Source: Bacillus sp. P14.5
GTDB lineage: Bacteria > Bacillota > Bacilli > Bacillales > Bacillaceae_B
Direction: 5' to 3'
NCBI RefSeq assembly: GCF_003316765.1
Contig: NZ_NIJF01000095.1
Coordinates: forward strand, 248,001 to 312,000
Length of the DNA stretch: 64,000 nucleotides
In this document: positions 37,200 to 45,394 of the stretch, one piece after another
Layout of the letters: every line of letters begins with the position of its first letter
Position numbering within the stretch: position 1 is the first letter of the stretch
The notes under the pieces: model-generated
Databases searched by the model: none
Told to the model about the DNA's origin: nothing
What the model saw: only the letters and a program-made list of their open reading frames with translations
Position numbers and translations under genes: made by a program

Positions 37200-37475
37200 G
37201 ACCTTAAGTCCTTTCTTGGTAGAGTCTAGTAAATGTTCTGCTAATACTAATAAATGTTACTAATACATAATAGTATAGCGAAAAGATACTTTTTTTGAAA
37301 GAATTATTCACATAATTTATGAAAAAAGTAAGTTATTGTAAAGGAAGAGGTAATTTAAAGCGCTTCATATCAGGCATCCTGCTATGTACACAAATTGTTC
37401 ACAGGAGGAAAATGCCTATGCAGCATTGATGTCTGATACAATAAAAATAAAGAAACTTTTAGGAGTTGGGGTCAC

Positions 37476-38182
37476 ATGGGTGATATTAATATATTTTTAG
37501 CTTTCGGCGCTGGTTTTCTTAGCTTCATTTCGCCGTGCTGTCTGCCGCTCTACCCGGCATTCCTTTCCTATATAACCGGGATGTCTGTGAGTGATTTAAA
37601 GAATGAAAATGTTAAACTGCAAAAAAGAAGTCTGATACACACCGTTCTGTTTCTTATAGGATTTTCATCAATTTTTGTTGTGCTTGGATTCAGTTCTACC
37701 TATCTGGGAAGTTTCCTATTTCAATATGAAGATATCATCCGCCAGGCAGGTGCTATTTTCATTGTGATTTTTGGGTTGATGGTCATCGGAGTTTTCCAAC
37801 CGCAATTTCTAATGAAAGACCGAAAATTCGAATTTAAGAATCGTCCTGCAGGATATATAGGTTCTGTCTTGATTGGAATGGCTTTTGCAGCCGGCTGGAC
37901 TCCATGTACCGGTCCTATACTGGGTGCCGTCTTATCACTTATCGGAACTAATCCAGGATCAGGAATGATATACATGATTGCCTATGCTCTGGGCTTCTCA
38001 ATTCCATTTCTGGTGTTGTCCTTCTTCGTGGGGAGAATGCAATGGATTAGAAAAATAATGCTAAAATCATGAAAATCGGCGGATATATTATGATACTTGT
38101 GGGGATTATGCTGTTCTTTGACTTGCTTACTGCAATTATCATCTTTTTTAGTAAAATCACTGGAGGTTTCACCGGCTTCTAA
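37476..38182 (+). pseudogene. ccdA: CcdA, cytochrome c biogenesis membrane thiol-disulfide protein, one apparent frameshift
   Basis: The six-helix CcdA fold is clear: [20 protein letters not shown] (first conserved Cys region), [20 protein letters not shown] (second conserved Cys) and [19 protein letters not shown]. The frame then reads a premature stop at 38070. With one extra A in the A5 run at 38051-38055, the normal C-terminus [20 protein letters not shown] continues to a stop at 38182. CcdA passes electrons across the membrane for cytochrome c assembly and spore thiol-redox functions. It precedes yneI and ccdC as in B. subtilis. Confidence 0.92.
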
Positions 38183-38348
38183 TCAAGGCAAGGCCGGTTT
38201 AAAGGACAGCTGGCCTTATTTGTAAAGATTGAATTACGGGATTGAAATTACCAGATAAAGAGTGCTATATTTGAAGATGATAATAATCAGATAACTTAAC
38301 TACTTAACAGTAATTCCACATCCATTGCTGGAACAAGGAGGAACACCT

Positions 38349-38708
38349 GTGGCAACAGTACTAATAGTGGACGATGCAAAGTTTATGCGCATGACGCTCG
38401 GGAATATGCTGAGAAACAGTGAGCATCGTATTATTGGCGAGGCTGAAACCGGAATGCAGGCAGTCGATAAGTTTCGGGAGCTTCGACCAGATATCGTAAC
38501 AATGGATATCACGATGCCAGAAATGAGCGGCATAGAAGCTGTAAGACAAATTGTGGGAGAATATCCCGATGCCAAGATTATCATGTGCTCGGCCATGGGC
38601 CAGCAGAAGCTGGTTGTTGAAGCAATAGAAGCCGGAGCCAAAGATTTCATTGTAAAGCCTTTTGATGAGAGCCGTGTAGTTGAGGCAATCAATAGAGCAA
38701 TAAATTAA
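38349..38708 (+). CDS. yneI: YneI/CcdB, CheY-like response regulator
   Basis: 119 residues, receiver domain only. Acidic pocket VDDAKFMRMTLG, phospho-acceptor Asp in TMDITMPEMSG, conserved Thr/Ser in IIMCSAMG and Lys in FIVKPFDESR. No output domain. It belongs to the ccdA-yneI-ccdC cluster; the partner kinase is unknown. The GTG at 38349 has AAGGAGGA upstream; the in-frame ATG at 38325 precedes that site and was rejected. Confidence 0.93.
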   Translation: MATVLIVDDAKFMRMTLGNMLRNSEHRIIGEAETGMQAVDKFRELRPDIVTMDITMPEMSGIEAVRQIVGEYPDAKIIMCSAMGQQKLVVEAIEAGAKDFIVKPFDESRVVEAINRAIN

Positions 38709-38712
38709 AGGA

Positions 38713-38752
38713 AGTACCCCGCATCTTGAATGGATGGGGGGATTTTAATTTT
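38713..38752 (+). terminator. Terminator of yneI
   Basis: CCCCGCATC ... GATGGGGGG stem and T-rich tail. Confidence 0.75.
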
Positions 38753-39060
38753 CAAAACCTGGAGTTTATTGAATCAAGGAAGGACAAAGTTTAATATACG
38801 GGCACAAGGGTGCAGCAGTGCTCGCAAGTTGTTATTTGGTTTGATTTGCTTGAGAGGGCCAGTCCATTCTTTGCTAATAGGCTTTCAATGTCCGGCTAAC
38901 GGTGTGTCTTGGGGAAGTATTCGAATAGAGGGGCTAATGCTGCTCTAAAGTCAAGCAGTGATATGCTTTGTTTGAGCCTGTTAAATGCCTACTTGCGCTT
39001 TTATTGTAATAGTCTATAATTAGTGTCGACACATGTAAATTTTAAAGAAGGATGATGAAT
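38753..39060 (+). other. Intergenic region before ccdC
   Basis: About 300 bases. The 72-codon ORF at 38730-38948 has no motif and no ribosome site and is not called. TGTCGACA at 39025-39032 is a palindrome resembling a Spo0A box. Nothing else was seen. Confidence 0.4.
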
Positions 39061-39546
39061 ATGTCCATGACGATTGCTTCATCCATTATTGCGATTGGTA
39101 TGGGGTTTTTTGTGATCTTTATAAGAATGAAGGCACAAAAAAAGCCGGTGACAGCCAGAAAGATTATTCTGCCTCCCATTTTTATGAGTACAGGTGCACT
39201 AATGTTTATTATTCCGATGTTCAGGGTCACCCTGGCCGAAATGGTAGAAGCGTTGGTTGTCGGTATGATCTTTTCTATATTCCTCGTCAAAACATCACGT
39301 TTTGAAGTTCGTGATAATGATATTTATCTTAAACGTTCAAAAGCCTTTGCGTTCATTTTAATTGGTTTGCTGCTGGTCAGGATTGCAGCGAAACTTGTTT
39401 TAAGCAGCAGTATAGATTACGGGCAGCTTAGTGGCATGTTTTGGATTCTTGCCTTTGGTATGATTGTACCTTGGAGAGTGGCCATGTATATGCAGTACAA
39501 AAAACTTTTGGATGATAAAGATGAACTAACGACTAATACGATTTAA
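39061..39546 (+). CDS. ccdC: CcdC, membrane protein of the cytochrome c biogenesis cluster
   Basis: 161 residues, four membrane helices. Family blocks: ARKIILPPIFMSTGALMFII, FLVKTSRFEVRDNDIYLKRS and SGMFWILAFGMIVPWRVAMY. CcdC lies downstream of ccdA and yneI in B. subtilis and has an unclear role. The ATG at 39061 is nine bases after AAAGAAGG; ATGs at 39052 and 39055 are alternatives. Confidence 0.93.
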   Translation: MSMTIASSIIAIGMGFFVIFIRMKAQKKPVTARKIILPPIFMSTGALMFIIPMFRVTLAEMVEALVVGMIFSIFLVKTSRFEVRDNDIYLKRSKAFAFILIGLLLVRIAAKLVLSSSIDYGQLSGMFWILAFGMIVPWRVAMYMQYKKLLDDKDELTTNTI

Positions 39547-39710
39547 ACAGGGGTGCTTCTCTTGTATCTGATAGTCATAAATATGAATTTTAATGGCTGA
39601 TTTATTTGAAATTCATGTAAGACAGAAAGAATTTCCTTATTTGGTCAGTGGGAAACGTTAAAGAGTCAGGTGGGAATTGGCTTAAAAACTCAATTTGGAT
39701 GACAACCCCC

Positions 39711-39758
39711 CAAGAAAAAACCGGCAGCTGCTTTTTCACAGCCTGCTGGTTTTTTCTT
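39711..39758 (+). terminator. Terminator downstream of ccdC
   Basis: AAGAAAAAACCGGCAG ... CTGCTGGTTTTTTCTT. Confidence 0.85.
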
Positions 39759-40138
39759 ATATTTTTAATGGATTATCAGCTATATTACAAAGCCATTGAT
39801 TACCCTAAATATATTAAATAGTTCTGAAGAGTGATTAATTCTTCTGATTGATAAAGGCAGGAGGAAAAATTATCTTTACAGTATAAATACTTCGAAGTAA
39901 TATAACTTAGATAGTACTGTTCAAACGGTATCTGGAAACCGATAAGTGTTAATATGAAGGTGGATATACTTTAAACTGAAGCGACATTAAGGTTTAGTTG
40001 AAGTCATAGAAATTTATTGAGCTGGGAAGAAGTGACAGCCTACTGAAAAACAGCAATATATAATAACCTATTTTAATAGATTTGTAAGCAGAATCATTTA
40101 TGCCGGCTTATCGGTGTGCATGGAGAATGATGTAGGAG
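39759..40138. other. Intergenic region before uppP
   Basis: About 380 AT-rich bases with no ORF or clear regulatory motif. CAAACGGTATCTGGAAACCG near 39923 is a weak dyad. Confidence 0.35.
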
Positions 40139-40930
40139 ATGGAAAATTTGAATGAAATCATTATTGCTGTAATATTGGGGATCATAGAAGGACTCACGGA
40201 ATTTTTGCCTGTTTCATCTACTGGTCACTTGATCCTGGCCGGACATTTCCTGGATTTCACCGGGGAAAAGGAAAAGACATTCAGCATTTTTATCCAGTTG
40301 GGTGCCATCATGGCGGTTGTAGTTTATTACTGGAAGCGGGTATTGTCGATTTTAAGCTTCAATTTCAAGGAGGGGCTGAATGTCCTTCATATTCTTTTTG
40401 CAATGCTTCCTGCAGTGATAGTAGGGTTGCTGCTGCATGAGTATATTAAAGAGTACTTATTTTCGCCGCAGACCGTGATCATCGCTCTTGCAGCAGGCGG
40501 TGTTCTGCTGATATATGCAGAAAAGAAAAATCGAAATACAACTGCCCAAAACTTGGACGAACTCACCTACAACCAGGCTTTTCAAATTGGTTTATTTCAA
40601 TGTCTTGCGTTATTTCCAGGGTTTTCAAGAGCAGGTGCCACTATCGCAGGTGGAATATTGACTGGTGCAAACCATAAGACAGCAGCTGAATTCTCTTTTT
40701 TAGTTGCCGTCCCCATGATGTTTGCCGCCAGCGGATTGGATTTAGTGAAAAGCTATGAAGTGATTTCGGCAGGGGATATCGATATGTTTCTTGCAGGTTT
40801 TATATCGGCTTTTATTGTTGCATTGGTCGCTATTATGTCTTTTTTGAAGCTGCTTTCCAAAGTGAGACTGACTCCATTTGCCTATTACCGTTTTGCGCTG
40901 GCAGCAGTGGCTGCTTTCTTCTTGCTGTAA
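40139..40930 (+). CDS. uppP: Undecaprenyl-diphosphatase (UppP/BacA)
   Basis: 263 residues, full length. Family motif GIIEGLTEFLPVSSTGHLIL near the N-terminus (Glu and Ser/Thr of the active site) and PGFSRAGATIAGGILTG later (Arg/Ser motif). About seven to eight membrane helices. It recycles undecaprenyl diphosphate to the monophosphate carrier and contributes to bacitracin tolerance. The ATG at 40139 is close to TAGGAG; TTG at 40148 is an alternative start. A MITE lies seven bases after the stop. Confidence 0.94.
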   Translation: MENLNEIIIAVILGIIEGLTEFLPVSSTGHLILAGHFLDFTGEKEKTFSIFIQLGAIMAVVVYYWKRVLSILSFNFKEGLNVLHILFAMLPAVIVGLLLHEYIKEYLFSPQTVIIALAAGGVLLIYAEKKNRNTTAQNLDELTYNQAFQIGLFQCLALFPGFSRAGATIAGGILTGANHKTAAEFSFLVAVPMMFAASGLDLVKSYEVISAGDIDMFLAGFISAFIVALVAIMSFLKLLSKVRLTPFAYYRFALAAVAAFFLL

Positions 40931-40936
40931 AGTAAA

Positions 40937-41128
40937 GACTATTTTCGCATACATTGCTGCTTTCGGAAAAATCCCAAAAGCCGGATTTTTCCCTGGGTAC
41001 TAAGGGTTTATACTCTAATCGGAGGGATCAGTTCTTTTCTTTTCATGTTAAATAGGTTATTCCGGGTAATTAAGGTTGGTTTTCGCGGAATTAAGTATTA
41101 AATCGTCACAAAGTTTACGAAAAGAGCC
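40937..41128. mobile_element. MITE family A, complete copy (reverse orientation)
   Basis: It begins GACTATTTTCGCATACATTG and ends ACAAAGTTTACGAAAAGAGCC, the inverted terminus. 192 bases, close to the 186 of the reference copy. Flanks AAAGTAAA (40929-40936) and AAAATAAA (41129-41136) form an 8-base duplication with one mismatch. It is non-coding and sits directly between uppP and its downstream terminator. Confidence 0.85.
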
Positions 41129-41133
41129 AAAAT

Positions 41134-41172
41134 AAAAGGCTGGAACAGAAATTTCTGTTTCAGCCTTTTTGC
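41134..41172. terminator. Bidirectional terminator
   Basis: AAAAGGCTGGAACAGA-AAT-TTCTGTTTCAGCCTTTTT. It serves uppP on plus and overlaps the last codons of the small minus-strand ORF. Confidence 0.85.
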
Positions 41173-41255
41173 TTTTTATATTTTTTATAGATAACGAGAC
41201 CTGCGCCAAAAAAGATTAAATATAAAATAACGGGGATAATTAGAATAAAACTCAT
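41160..41255 (-). CDS. 31-residue membrane miniprotein downstream of yneK
   Basis: Sequence pattern: start MSFILIIPVILYLIFFGAGL, then a basic tail IYKKYKKQKG. One membrane helix followed by positive residues predicts N-out/C-in insertion. It starts 24 bases after the yneK stop with an AAAGGAA ribosome site, and the terminator begins within its last codons. It probably forms an operon with yneK. No known family. Confidence 0.6.
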   Translation of the reverse strand: MSFILIIPVILYLIFFGAGLVIYKKYKKQKG

Positions 41256-41279
41256 AGATTCAATTCCTTTCCATTTACC

Positions 41280-41708
41280 CTAAAAGAGATGCTCGTAAGG
41301 CGAAGCATCAATATTCATATCATCCAGTTTTTTTCTAAGGAATTTATGATCTCTTTTAGGGGTTGCCATGATATATCCACGTACTATCAGTTCCTGTGAA
41401 ATGGACGTTGCCTCTTCTTTCATGGCAAGTTCCCCGATTTTACCAGCGATCTTTTGTTTCGCCACGTCTCGGAACAATTCGGGAACGGGAGATACCAGTT
41501 CATTTAGAATCTCGATCTCTTTAGGGCCCCATAGGGTGTACGTTTTATTAACATAATATTCTTCCCAATCGAGATCAGATCGTCCATCCTCTTTCGGCAT
41601 TCGTTTCAAAAATTTCCTGAACATGAAGAAACCACCGATTGCAAACAATGAAATGAGGACGACTACCCAGAAAAGGATGAAGATTAAGAACCAGCCTTCT
41701 AATTGCAT
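41280..41708 (-). CDS. yneK: YneK, DUF2621 membrane protein
   Basis: 142 residues. One or two N-terminal hydrophobic segments (FLIFILFWVVVLISLFAIGG), then a cytoplasmic DUF2621 domain: SDLDWEEYYVNKTYTLWGPKE, PVPELFRDVAKQKIAGKIGEL and IVRGYIMATPKRDHKFLRKK. Function unknown. It lies after ccdC as in B. subtilis but across uppP and on the opposite strand. Ribosome site GAGGTG. Confidence 0.9.
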   Translation of the reverse strand: MQLEGWFLIFILFWVVVLISLFAIGGFFMFRKFLKRMPKEDGRSDLDWEEYYVNKTYTLWGPKEIEILNELVSPVPELFRDVAKQKIAGKIGELAMKEEATSISQELIVRGYIMATPKRDHKFLRKKLDDMNIDASPYEHLF

Positions 41709-41837
41709 GCTTTTTCACCTCAAGATTCTGTAAAAGCCAATTATCGTCTTTCATTATAGACAAGGGAAGGGGCAGTGGCAAGGGGGGAGTTTAGAAAAAA
41801 GACGATTAACTTTGCGTTAACGAGTTAAATTGCGAAA

Positions 41838-41893
41838 AGGTACAGTCCCTTTCAACGCTTCGTCGTTTAAAAGTACGAAGAAGGACTGTCCCT
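41838..41893. repeat. Long hairpin with GGACTGT/ACAGTCC arms
   Basis: ACAGTCC and CTTCGT on one side pair with ACGAAG and GGACTGT on the other, a stem of over 20 pairs with interior loops. It has no T-tail, so it is not a simple terminator. It resembles the palindromic gggacagtccc-type repeats scattered in many Firmicutes. Confidence 0.5.
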
Positions 41894-42037
41894 CTTAGTG
41901 CTTTTAAGGACGAAAGCGAATTCCTAAATATTTCACAAGTAAAATATTCCTTTTTCTTCAAGAGATGGTATACTGTTTTTAAGATAATTGTGCGAAAATT
42001 AGGATAAAACAATAAGATTGAATCGAAGGGTGACGAA

Positions 42038-43366
42038 ATGAGTCGATATAGGGGTCGTATTACATCTTTTATAACAGTGGCTTTATTTGTGGTCGCTTGG
42101 GATTATATGTTTTATTTTATATTGGATAATACTATTAACTTAACAATCGATGTTGTGTATACGATTCTCATTTTGGGGGCCGGGGTATGGCTTGGCGGGT
42201 ATTACGACCGCCATCAGAGAAATCTGGAACAACTGAAGGAAAGCGAAGAGAAGTACCGCACATTATCCGATGAGATGAGCCTTGTGCTGGAAGAAATCGA
42301 AGAAGTGGTTTTTCGGACCGATTCAAAAGGGCAGTTTCAATTTCTCAATCCAGCTTGGGAGAGTTTTTCAGGATATACGGTCAAGGAGAGCTTGAATGCC
42401 AATGCCCTCCATTTTTTACCCTTACAGCAGCGTCATGAAGTACTGCCAATAATTAGGACAAGCATTAAAGAAAAGGCAGGAAGTACAAAAGTTGAGGTGC
42501 ATTATAGAACGAAGGATGGAGGTGATTACTGGGCGGAATTACATATCAAGCTTAATTATGATGAAAATGGTACTTTCAAAGGAACGATAGGCACCATTTC
42601 AGACATCACCCATAGAATTTATGCTGAAGAAGAACTGATGAAGATAAACGAGAATCTTGCAGTTCAATCACAAAAGCTGTCGATTGCTGGTCAGCTCGCG
42701 GCAGGCATCGCCCATGAAGTCAGAAACCCTCTTACTGCCATCAATGGCTTCCTTCAATTAATGAAATCTGATGCAAATACCAATCAGTACTACCTTGATA
42801 TCATTTTTGCGGAAATTAAAAGAATTGAAATGGTTCTCAGCGAATTGCTTATGCTTGCGAAACCGCAGGCTGTCCATTTCAAGGAGAAAAATGTCCTGCA
42901 TATACTGCAGCAGGTTACAGCCTTGCTGCAAACCAATGCAACATTGTTCGATGTTTCCATTCATCAGCAGTATACAAAAAGAGAGCTTTTTATAAAATGT
43001 GATGAAAACCAGATCAAGCAAGTTTTTATTAACCTGATTAAAAATGCCATAGAAGCTCAGCCGAATGGCGGAAATATTTACATATCGGCAAGTGAACTCA
43101 ATGGGCAAGCCTTGCTGACTTTTCAAGATGAAGGGGACGGAATGGACGATACTACGCTAAAAAAACTCGGGGAGCCTTTTTATACTACTAAAGAAAAGGG
43201 AACCGGCCTTGGATTCATGGTATGCCTCAGAATATTAAAGGACCACCACGGTTCAATACATGTACAAAGTGAAAAAGGAAAAGGAACGATCTTTGATTTG
43301 ACCTTGCCTTCTGCCCTTCCCAAAAAATCCAAGAGAGGTAAAGAGGGGGCAAAAGAGAAAGTTTAA
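42038..43366 (+). CDS. PAS-domain sensor histidine kinase (sporulation-kinase type)
   Basis: 442 residues. Two N-terminal membrane helices (about 10-62), a coiled linker, a PAS domain (about 82-200: EEVVFRTDSKGQFQFLNPAW ... GTISDITHR), then a HisKA domain with phospho-acceptor His in AAGIAHEVRNPLTAI and an HATPase_c domain with N-box FINLIKNAIEA, G1 DEGDGMD and G2 GTGLGFMV. The layout resembles KinD/KinE-type kinases that feed the Spo0A phosphorelay. No response-regulator gene is adjacent, consistent with an orphan phosphorelay kinase. Confidence 0.9.
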   Translation: MSRYRGRITSFITVALFVVAWDYMFYFILDNTINLTIDVVYTILILGAGVWLGGYYDRHQRNLEQLKESEEKYRTLSDEMSLVLEEIEEVVFRTDSKGQFQFLNPAWESFSGYTVKESLNANALHFLPLQQRHEVLPIIRTSIKEKAGSTKVEVHYRTKDGGDYWAELHIKLNYDENGTFKGTIGTISDITHRIYAEEELMKINENLAVQSQKLSIAGQLAAGIAHEVRNPLTAINGFLQLMKSDANTNQYYLDIIFAEIKRIEMVLSELLMLAKPQAVHFKEKNVLHILQQVTALLQTNATLFDVSIHQQYTKRELFIKCDENQIKQVFINLIKNAIEAQPNGGNIYISASELNGQALLTFQDEGDGMDDTTLKKLGEPFYTTKEKGTGLGFMVCLRILKDHHGSIHVQSEKGKGTIFDLTLPSALPKKSKRGKEGAKEKV

Positions 43367-43394
43367 GCTGTGAAAATTTTTGCAGCTTTTTTGT
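43365..43394 (+). terminator. Terminator of the histidine kinase gene
   Basis: AAGCTGTGAAAA ... CAGCTTTTTT. Confidence 0.75.
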
Positions 43395-43433
43395 GTGGAA
43401 AAAATTTCTGCCCTCCCCTTCCAAAGGCGTCAA

Positions 43434-43458
43434 GTTTAAAATAAAAATAATCGGGAAA
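43434..43458 (+). promoter_or_regulatory. SigB promoter
   Basis: GTTTAA, 13-base spacer, GGGAAA. The -35 is exact and the -10 near exact for SigB (GTTTAA-N12-15-GGGWAW), 50 bases before the YtxH-like start codon. Confidence 0.8.
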
Positions 43459-43507
43459 GAAAAAACTAAGACAATATATAACTATAAGTTTAGGAGGATG
43501 TATTTTT

Positions 43508-44071
43508 ATGACACAAACAGTTTCTTATAATAACACTAATGTTTCATCTAACGAAGAAGAAAAGAACGGAAAGCTTGTTAAGGGAATGGTTTTGGGAGCA
43601 GTAGTTGGCGGAGCATTAGCCATGCTTGATTCAACCACCAGACAAAAGGTTACCTCTAACACTAGGAATATGAAGGACTCCACAATGGACATGGTTGGAC
43701 AAGTGAGAAATGACCCATCTGGTGTGAAAAACGACCTGCAAGATCGGTTGAAATCAGCTCAATCAGTTCTAAAGGAAGCTATCAATGACGCACAAAACTT
43801 GTATGAAAAGGTAAATGGAGATATCGTTGACCAAGTCAATCAGGTTAAAGACGAGTCAACTGAAATCCTTTCGACGGCCAAAGAAGCTACTTCAGATCTT
43901 AAAGACATCGGCGGAAAGGTTAAGGAAGCTGGTGAAGAAGTAATGGATGAGAACAATTCTAATTCAGGTGGAAGCATGAGCAGCAATTCCGCTGGAAATA
44001 GCACAGCCGGCTTTAACAGTACTTCTTCAACAAACAGCACAGACAAAAAAATACCAGGACAGCTTGGATAA
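43508..44071 (+). CDS. YtxH-like general stress protein
   Basis: 187 residues. The YtxH-like glycine-rich hydrophobic motif KLVKGMVLGAVVGGALAML (about 22-40) is followed by a long amphipathic helix with regular Asp/Val/Lys spacing (about 50-140). The tail is Ser/Asn/Thr-rich. It is probably membrane-associated. It has the clearest SigB promoter in the window, so it should be induced by general stress. Ribosome site AGGAGG. Confidence 0.82.
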   Translation: MTQTVSYNNTNVSSNEEEKNGKLVKGMVLGAVVGGALAMLDSTTRQKVTSNTRNMKDSTMDMVGQVRNDPSGVKNDLQDRLKSAQSVLKEAINDAQNLYEKVNGDIVDQVNQVKDESTEILSTAKEATSDLKDIGGKVKEAGEEVMDENNSNSGGSMSSNSAGNSTAGFNSTSSTNSTDKKIPGQLG

Positions 44072-44099
44072 AAAACCGGTTTTTACCGGTTTTTTTCTG
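44072..44099. terminator. Terminator
   Basis: AAACCGGT-TTTT-ACCGGTTTTTTT. Confidence 0.92.
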
Positions 44100-44173
44100 T
44101 TTAAACTCAGTAGGAACGAGAAAGTCAAGGTATAGGACAGGACTTGCAAGCGTGCAAGAGTAAAAACTGAAAT

Positions 44174-44677
44174 CTAATGCTCTGGTAATTCCTCGAGCTC
44201 ACTCTCAGTTTCAGCTTTTCTCCTCACTAATGAGATTATTACCCTGACAAGTAAAAAGGTACTATTTAACGATACAAAAGTAAATAACCAGTTCCAGCCT
44301 TTCCTGTATTGTATCAGGTTTGTCTTCTTTTCAAGCCATTGTTCTATTATGGTCATCGGAATACTGAAGTAGAGGACTCTTATAAATATAGTCCGCCAGC
44401 TTTTCTTGAAAGTGGCAAAGTTGTAATAGACACAGCTGATAGGAAATAATAAATAATCAAAGATAAAACTGGTATCAAATAAGTTGATTAGTTTAACAGG
44501 ATACTTAATATACCCTTTCTTTACCACAAACTTATCAAGTATAGAAGAGATATAACCCTTTACCAAAAAGATAATCAGCCAGTCTTTAATCGGCGGCTTT
44601 CGAAGGATATTCATAAAGGAAAGTATACCAAAGCCAAGCAAAAAAACTAATATTTTCTTCTCAAACTTCTTCTTCAC
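44174..44677 (-). CDS. Membrane protein, possibly CBO0543-type
   Basis: 167 residues with about five hydrophobic helices: KKILVFLLGFGILSFMNIL, DWLIIFLVKGYISSILDKFV, FDTSFIFDYLLFPISCVYYN and others. The mix of Trp, Tyr and basic residues is typical of CBO0543-like proteins, but the assignment is tentative. The GTG at 44677 has AAGGGGG a few bases upstream and is preferred over the ATGs at 44710 and 44704. Confidence 0.65.
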   Translation of the reverse strand: MKKKFEKKILVFLLGFGILSFMNILRKPPIKDWLIIFLVKGYISSILDKFVVKKGYIKYPVKLINLFDTSFIFDYLLFPISCVYYNFATFKKSWRTIFIRVLYFSIPMTIIEQWLEKKTNLIQYRKGWNWLFTFVSLNSTFLLVRVIISLVRRKAETESELEELPEH

Positions 44678-44866
44678 CCTTATCCCCCTTATTCTGCGTT
44701 CCATGATCAAAGATAGGTGGCAATAGCCATGATTTTATGCGAAAATCTTTATGTTATATTTTATGTCTTTTAATTTCTGCATTTTTCAGGAAAATATACG
44801 CTAAGGAATTTTATCATTTTTAACCCAACATTTTTAACCCAAGTAAGAAGAAAGGCGGAGTTCTTA

Positions 44867-44956
44867 ATGGGGCTGCTATTGGATTTATCAGGAATCATTA
44901 TTGGGGTTATATTATTTTTTGCAGCTTATCGGATGTATAAGAAGGGGAAAGAATAG
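44867..44956 (+). CDS. 29-residue membrane miniprotein
   Basis: Starts MGLLLDLSGIIIGVILFFAA and ends YRMYKKGKE: one helix and a basic tail, the same plan as the miniprotein at 41160-41255. AAAGGCGG ribosome site. It is followed by the hairpin that also ends tRNA-Sec from the other strand. Confidence 0.5.
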   Translation: MGLLLDLSGIIIGVILFFAAYRMYKKGKE

Positions 44957-44963
44957 CCACTGG

Positions 44964-45005
44964 TAAAGAAAATGTCCTTGGGGGTCTGCACCACCAAGGA
45001 CATTC
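44964..45005 (-). terminator. Terminator of tRNA-Sec
   Basis: Read on the minus strand: AATGTCCTTGG ... CCAAGGACATT followed by TTTCTTT. It begins about 35 bases after the tRNA CCA end. Confidence 0.8.
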
Positions 45006-45039
45006 AGAATTATTAATAATAGTGATTTCAACTCAAATT

Positions 45040-45136
45040 TGGCGGGACTGCCTGGGAATCGAACCCAGCGGAGACGGCACGCGCCTCCCAAGCGGTTTTG
45101 AAGACCGAGGCATGCACCAGCAACACAATCAGCCCC
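45040..45136 (-). tRNA. selC: Selenocysteine tRNA (tRNA-Sec, anticodon UCA)
   Basis: 97 bases on the minus strand. The acceptor arm begins GGGGCTG and ends CAGTCCC-G-CCA, with CCA encoded. The anticodon loop CTTCAAA contains TCA between stems CGGT and ACCG. The variable arm is long (GGAGGC ... GTCTCC) and the T-arm is CTGGG-TTCGATT-CCCAG. These match bacterial tRNA-Sec: 95-100 bases, extended variable arm and UCA anticodon. SelB at 56021 delivers it to UGA codons. The gene has its own promoter and terminator. Confidence 0.95.
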
Positions 45137-45160
45137 ACAAGAGTTACATAAGCATCCTCT

Positions 45161-45189
45161 ATTATGGAGAATTAACAGGGAAATTTCAA
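45161..45189 (-). promoter_or_regulatory. Promoter of tRNA-Sec
   Basis: Minus strand: TTGAAA, 17-base spacer, CATAAT, about 25 bases before the tRNA 5' end. Confidence 0.75.
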
Positions 45190-45394
45190 GCGGGAAGTTC
45201 TAGGTGTTTATATTCAGAAATAATACAAAATTTCCAAGATTTAAACTTTAGGGAATCGAAGGAAAATTTCTTTACCTGCCTGATATTCCCATGATAAGAT
45301 ACTAATCGGCTGAAACATCTATAACTGCGTCTGCAGTGACGTAGGTTTTGCCAGAATTCTATTCAACATGGGCATTTCAGAAAGGATGAAGAAC

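Noticed and set aside
37358-37372. AAGCGCTT-containing site as a cre before ccdA
   Set aside because: Two mismatches at key consensus positions; too weak to list.
38730-38948. 72-codon ORF after yneI
   Set aside because: It starts within the yneI terminator and has no ribosome site or domain.
45022-45294. 90-codon ORF on the plus strand
   Set aside because: It is the antisense shadow of tRNA-Sec.
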